Positions 60,201 through 64,000 of a stretch of DNA of 64,000 nt are shown here, piece by piece. The DNA is from Lytechinus variegatus (Eukaryota > Echinodermata > Echinoidea > Temnopleuroida > Toxopneustidae): positions 5,448,501-5,512,500 of the forward strand of contig NC_054750.1 of assembly GCF_018143015.1 (NCBI RefSeq), read 5' to 3'. The position numbers were made by a program, and so were the translations under genes. Position 1 is the first letter of the stretch. Each line of letters opens with the position of its first letter. The notes under the pieces are model-generated. The model ran no database searches, was not told the DNA's origin, and saw only the letters and a list, made by a program, of their open reading frames with translations.

Positions 60201-63200
60201 AAATGCAATGTACATTCATGCATGCATCATTGTCTGGACAAATCAGTGTGCTCAAAAGGGTACTGTACGAATTTGGTGGTGCGCTACTTATTGGCTGCAG
60301 TGGACATTCCGAAATTCGCAATGCCTCATGGGGAAAAAAGTTGGCATCTGTTGCGCGTGCTATTGCATACATGCCAGAATGCTGTGCTTGCCAATGCAGC
60401 TTGGCCAGATTGCATATGCTGTTTATCAGGGTCCAGGTTGGTGTTTCATAAAGCTGTTCGTAAGATACGAATGACTTTACGCACAACTGGTGATCCTTTC
60501 TTGTGCTGTGTGATATCCCTGTGTAATTGAGTTCTGACCTAAGAACATGTTCCAGTCGTGCGTAAAGTTACGCACAACTTTACGCACAGCTTTATGAAAC
60601 ACCCCCCAAGAGGTAAGAGAAGAATTCGCTGCATGTTTCTTTGTAAAATTTAGACAATTTTCGGTAAATTCTTCCTCCGCTTCATATGGTTTTCATTTTT
60701 GAAGCATCCGAGTCACATTACAGTACACTGGCAATGTGCGCTGCCTACGCCTGCGCACGATGTTGACCCCGGGGTTAGAAATTGACCCGTCTGCTGCAGC
60801 CGATTGATGGTGCACCATACCGTGAATCCACTGAATTAACTGCAAAAGGAATCATGATATTGATGGATTTCTGTAGTCGAGATTGATTGGATCACTCATA
60901 ACTCTTTGCAAGAAAGACAGGGGAGTATTTTATGAAAGGACTTGTCAGACATTTTATCCGACAAGTACTGTTTTATCTGACAGTTACTATGGTAGCAGTG
61001 CTTCTCAGCCAATCACAACCAAAGAAAGTTGTCAGACCTGACAACTTGTCGGACGAAAATGTTGATGAAACGCTACCCTGGTATACATTGGTAGGGTATC
61101 ATCATGGCAACCCATCTAAATACCCACCTGGAGGAGGAGAGGGGCTGTCATGGAGAGGGAAAGCATCAGTCATTCTCTGAATCAACTCATCCAATTCAGC
61201 TTCCTCTGATGGATAAGCCATGGATACACCTGTCGTTGGAAAGTGAACCGTCGATTGGTCGTTGATGTTGGGCAGGAATCGCTCCAGATCCAACACGCTC
61301 TCTAAGGCACGTGACTTGTTCATTTGAAATGCAGCAGGGATTGACTGGTCAGTTCGGAACCTGGATGGGTGTGACTGGTCCGTTTGAAATCCAGATAGAT
61401 GTGACTGGTCAGTTTGAAATCTTGATGCATGTGATTGATCCATTTGAAATCGGGATGCATGTGATTGGTCCGTTTGAAACCCAGACGGATGTGATTGGTC
61501 GATTTGGAATCCGACGTGATGGGACTGATCCAGGCGAGAAGGATGTTGGCTACTGAATGGAATGTCTGTGGAATGCGATAAACTGGTCTGATAGCCTTGG
61601 CTGTTGTCGTGGTGCGGGGCAATAGCACTCTGACTCCTGGGAGGGTACACACCACCCACACTAACTTGATGCACTGGTGATGCATCACTCTGTAAACCAT
61701 AAGATCTGTGTGCACCATCTCCACTACCCTGAAGCGGAGCTGGTGCTGAAGTCTGTAGAGCATGAGTAATCACCGGTGGAGCTAAGGCAGAAGGATCCAT
61801 ATTCCCAGGGTAAGGTGGAGCAGGTGGCAGCATCCGAAAGCTCCCAGTCGAAACCTTTGATAGATCAGCCATTTGATGCTGATGGAGAGCTCCACTCGGG
61901 TTTCCCTGACCATAACCATGTCCATTAACATGTTGACCTACCCCCACTGGGAGTGCTTGACTGGTATACAGGGGTGGGGGACTACGCCCATGGTCGCCAC
62001 GCCCATCTGGGTAGTCCTTCCCCATCATGACAAACCGTGGTCTAACCGCCGATGCACCAGACGACCCTGATGAATGGTCCGCGATGGTGTCTAGAGCGGG
62101 GTGGGATTGTCCATAGGGGGGCAGTCGCTCGCCCGTCCGGTCATACCCGCTACTGGCCTGGTATCCTGAACTGTGATTAGAGGTGTGGTTCATGGATCCT
62201 TGATGGTGGTAGATGGCGTTGCTTGGTTGGTATGAAGGACTGTGGTTGAGGGAAGCAGATCTTGGTGAGTGATCAGACCTTCCTTGGCTTGTCTCCTTCT
62301 GTCAATGGGAGAGTAGGAAGATAAATTTTAATAACACTAATAATATTCTTCTTTTATGAAATAGCACTTAATAAATCTAAATGACATCTCTAAGCATTTT
62401 ACAGATATATTATCAGATCCTTGCTTGCTCACACAATTTGTATGGTTTTTCTCCACTCCCTGGGGAGCATTCCAACAAGAGTTTCAAAAGTCAATTGCTA
62501 GGCATATTTTAGGCATTTGTATCATATGAGATACCCATTTAAATACCTGGATGGAAAGTGAGGATTGATGCAACGGACGCAAAGCAATGAGATTCAAACA
62601 AATAAACCTCTGCTTAAAAGTTGCACAGTAATGTTAGAAAACATGTTTGATGAGCTAGTGATATTGTGGAAAAGTAGGAAATACAAAATTATATTCAACC
62701 CCATCACCAATCCATTCAAAAAACATTTGAGATTGGACAAAAAAAAAGGTGTGTTTGTACATTTTTCAAAGTTATGTATAAGAAAAATAATATTGATTTG
62801 TATTCATTCAATTTAAAATACACTTAAATAAATTATTTGAAGGTTGGACAAAAACTGATTGTGTTTGCAATAATTACAACATTATAATCATAACTTCAGC
62901 TGCATGGCTACACATCTGGGTTCGGGGTTCAACAATTTTACTTTAAATGAAGTTGCTAATTGGCACCACATAATTAAAATCAAATCCACAGAGCTACATA
63001 TAAACTTTCTCATCTTGTTTAGAATTAATACTGTGAATAGGAGAATTTAATACTGCAAATTATTGAGTTTAATAAAATCCCACTGGCCCTGTGAAACAAT
63101 TTAAAGGGGAAAAAAAGTGAAATCAGGTATGCTTACCCTATGTATCATGGTTCTGAAGTTTTTTAGCTGCTCTTCTAATTTCTTGTTATGTTCTTCCAGG

Positions 63201-64000
63201 ACTTCATAGCGAGCGAAGACTTCATTTCGCTGCTCCACTAGTCTTGTCCGGTCATGAGGAGATGGTTCACGTTCCCTTGGTTCAGAGTCCGTCTCAGATG
63301 ATGATGATGATGAGGTGGAGTCTTGGACATGCAGGCCTAAACGTTCAAGATCATCCATAAGCTCACTTTTCAAAAAAGATGAAAGAGGGATAAAGTGTTT
63401 ATTAAACCACATTAAGGGGTTTATGAAGATGCTAAAAATTATTTCCATTTGTTCATTCCTTTAATCTTGGGATTTTGTGGAAAAAATCTCATGAATTTAG
63501 CAGCATTAATCAAACCTTACTGGCCAATTCCACACCTACAGCAAGTTCAATGAAATCAATAGAAAGAGAAAAATCAAATAAGCTAACTAGTATTGGATGG
63601 AAAAGATTTTGTAATTTTTTTTACAATAATTTCTCAATAAAGTTATAACCTCAACATAGGACTTGCAAATGAGACATGATAAGAAAATAGAGCTTTTATT
63701 TGTGAAAATATACTTTAAAAAATATACATGTACAAATATGCTGTGTACAGAGTAATATGTGGAGAAGACACGGTGTACTATTAACAATTCTTGGAGGAAA
63801 TAAGTCAATATCAGGGTAAAAAAAAACTAATTCAGTTGTTTTTTTTCATTTGCTATATATGTATTTTCTTGTTCTTGTATCAGTTCTAATAAAGATAATA
63901 CTTGTCTACATACTCATTCTCTCTTTCTAATTCATCTATAAGATTCTCCAGCTCTCGTCGCTCTTGATATCTACTCTCATCAGTGGTTGTCGTGCCAATA
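57299..64000 (-). CDS. DMD: Dystrophin-family protein, C-terminal exons (5' partial)
   Basis: Minus-strand exons: 64000-63914 (partial), 63365-63137, 62298-61128, 59673-59611, 58601-58509, 57312-57299 (stop TAG 57301-57299), with all phases agreeing. The first two encode the paired C-terminal coiled coils of dystrophin/utrophin: RRELENLIDELEREN-DELMDD compares with human GELERILADLEEEN, and RYEVLEEHNKKLEEQLKNFR with [20 protein letters not shown]. A 390-residue Ser/Gly/Pro/His-rich linker with a decapeptide repeat follows. Then comes a distal motif EAELDELIQRMTDAFP, like human GLEEVMEQLNNSFP, and a tail MTMEEFLQPRPRR, GDLFSAANRIGEAMSTLVTRV. In the family this region binds dystrobrevin and syntrophins at the membrane-linked glycoprotein complex. 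Sea urchins are reported to have a single dystrophin-like gene. The linker and tail have no obvious human match. The symbol covers the dystrophin/utrophin/DRP2 group. Confidence 0.85.
57455..57853. mobile_element. TIR MITE, 399 bp, TTA-flanked (PIF/Harbinger-like)
   Basis: TTA at 57452-57454 and 57854-57856. Ends agcccccatcacacttattc and gaataagtgtgatgggggct, with arms of about 34 bp (next gcagaa/ttctgc). A 3-bp TTA duplication fits PIF/Harbinger. The overlapping 60-70-codon frames on both strands inside it show no family motif. It lies in the last dystrophin intron. Confidence 0.8.
58071..58207. mobile_element. Short hairpin MITE with CCAATCAGA core
   Basis: Ends gggagtgtttcataggaagt and gttatgaaactcttcc. 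The core is agccaatcagatgcaaggat tacagtagc. About 137 bp. Confidence 0.7.
59439..59585. mobile_element. Short hairpin MITE with CCAATTAGA core
   Basis: Ends gggtcccgtttcatgaagaa and gtttcatggaacagacccc. The inner arms are ttgttataataacaaatt with its complement. The core is agccaattagattgaaggat ttcagtagc. Confidence 0.75.
60433..60608. mobile_element. Short hairpin MITE (tttcataaagct family, copy 2)
   Basis: Left ggtgtttcataaagctgttc; right cagctttatgaaacaccccc. Same ends as 35571-35744. The interior repeats ctttacgcacaac-like phrases. Confidence 0.75.
60921..61078. mobile_element. Short hairpin MITE with GTCAGAC/GTCGGAC arms
   Basis: gggagtattttatgaaagga and acttgtcagac on the left are mirrored by gacaacttgtcgga and gatgaaacgctaccc on the right. 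A central cagccaatcacaacc is seen. It lies about 50 bp downstream of the 61128 exon end. Confidence 0.65.
61305..61540 (-). repeat. 30-bp coding minisatellite in the dystrophin-like linker
   Basis: About eight tandem 10-residue units of the form F-Q-x-D-Q-S-H-x-S-x are encoded by the minus strand (for example FQTDQSHPSG, FQMDQSHASR). Unit drift at the DNA level is moderate and concentrated in the three variable positions. Confidence 0.9.

Overview
This is a eukaryotic, AT-rich, intron-bearing window with long spacers full of short inverted-repeat transposons. Gene content, hsc70-style intron placement, foldback elements resembling the sea-urchin TU family and tRNA-derived SINEs suggest an echinoderm, most likely a sea urchin. 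That assignment is inference. No virus-derived element and no CRISPR array was seen.

Layout. (1) 1-1182: the last two coding exons of a cilia/flagella protein, CFAP57 (WDR65), plus strand. (2) 1183-14428: a 13 kb spacer with MITE, SINE and LINE fragments. (3) 14429-20435: a two-exon DNAJB1/4/5-type HSP40 gene, minus strand. (4) 20445-23110: a divergent chaperone promoter region with heat-shock elements on both sides and a hAT-like MITE between. (5) 23111-29073: a broken HSP70 gene, plus strand. Its first exon carries a 773 bp Mutator-like insertion with a 9-bp target duplication. Its middle (about two thirds of the protein) is replaced by a 4.56 kb inverted copy of the neighbouring DNAJB gene. 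(6) 29074-33533: HSP70 3' region and spacer. (7) 33534-52540: a complete TECR gene (trans-2,3-enoyl-CoA reductase), 11 coding exons giving about 303 aa. Its introns hold a 2.0 kb hairpin transposon, a 3.3 kb TU-like foldback element, an RT-less LINE, SINEs and MITEs. (8) 52541-57298: spacer. (9) 57299-64000: the 3' end of a dystrophin-family gene, minus strand.

HSP40 and HSP70 are functional partners, and a head-to-head pair with heat-shock elements fits co-induction. The local HSP70 cannot encode a working chaperone as assembled. The most striking structure is the 13 kb inverted duplication (arms 15671-20235 and 24132-28694). The arms are equal in length, the DNAJB exon part appears identical, and the intronic parts differ by small indels and substitutions. 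Either a real duplication-inversion-deletion destroyed this HSP70 copy, or the assembly joined two haplotypes. TECR adds two notable splice features: a transposon end 12 nt from an exon, and a 93-nt in-frame duplication of the last acceptor. Exon boundaries were read by eye from splice signals and protein families, not from transcripts.
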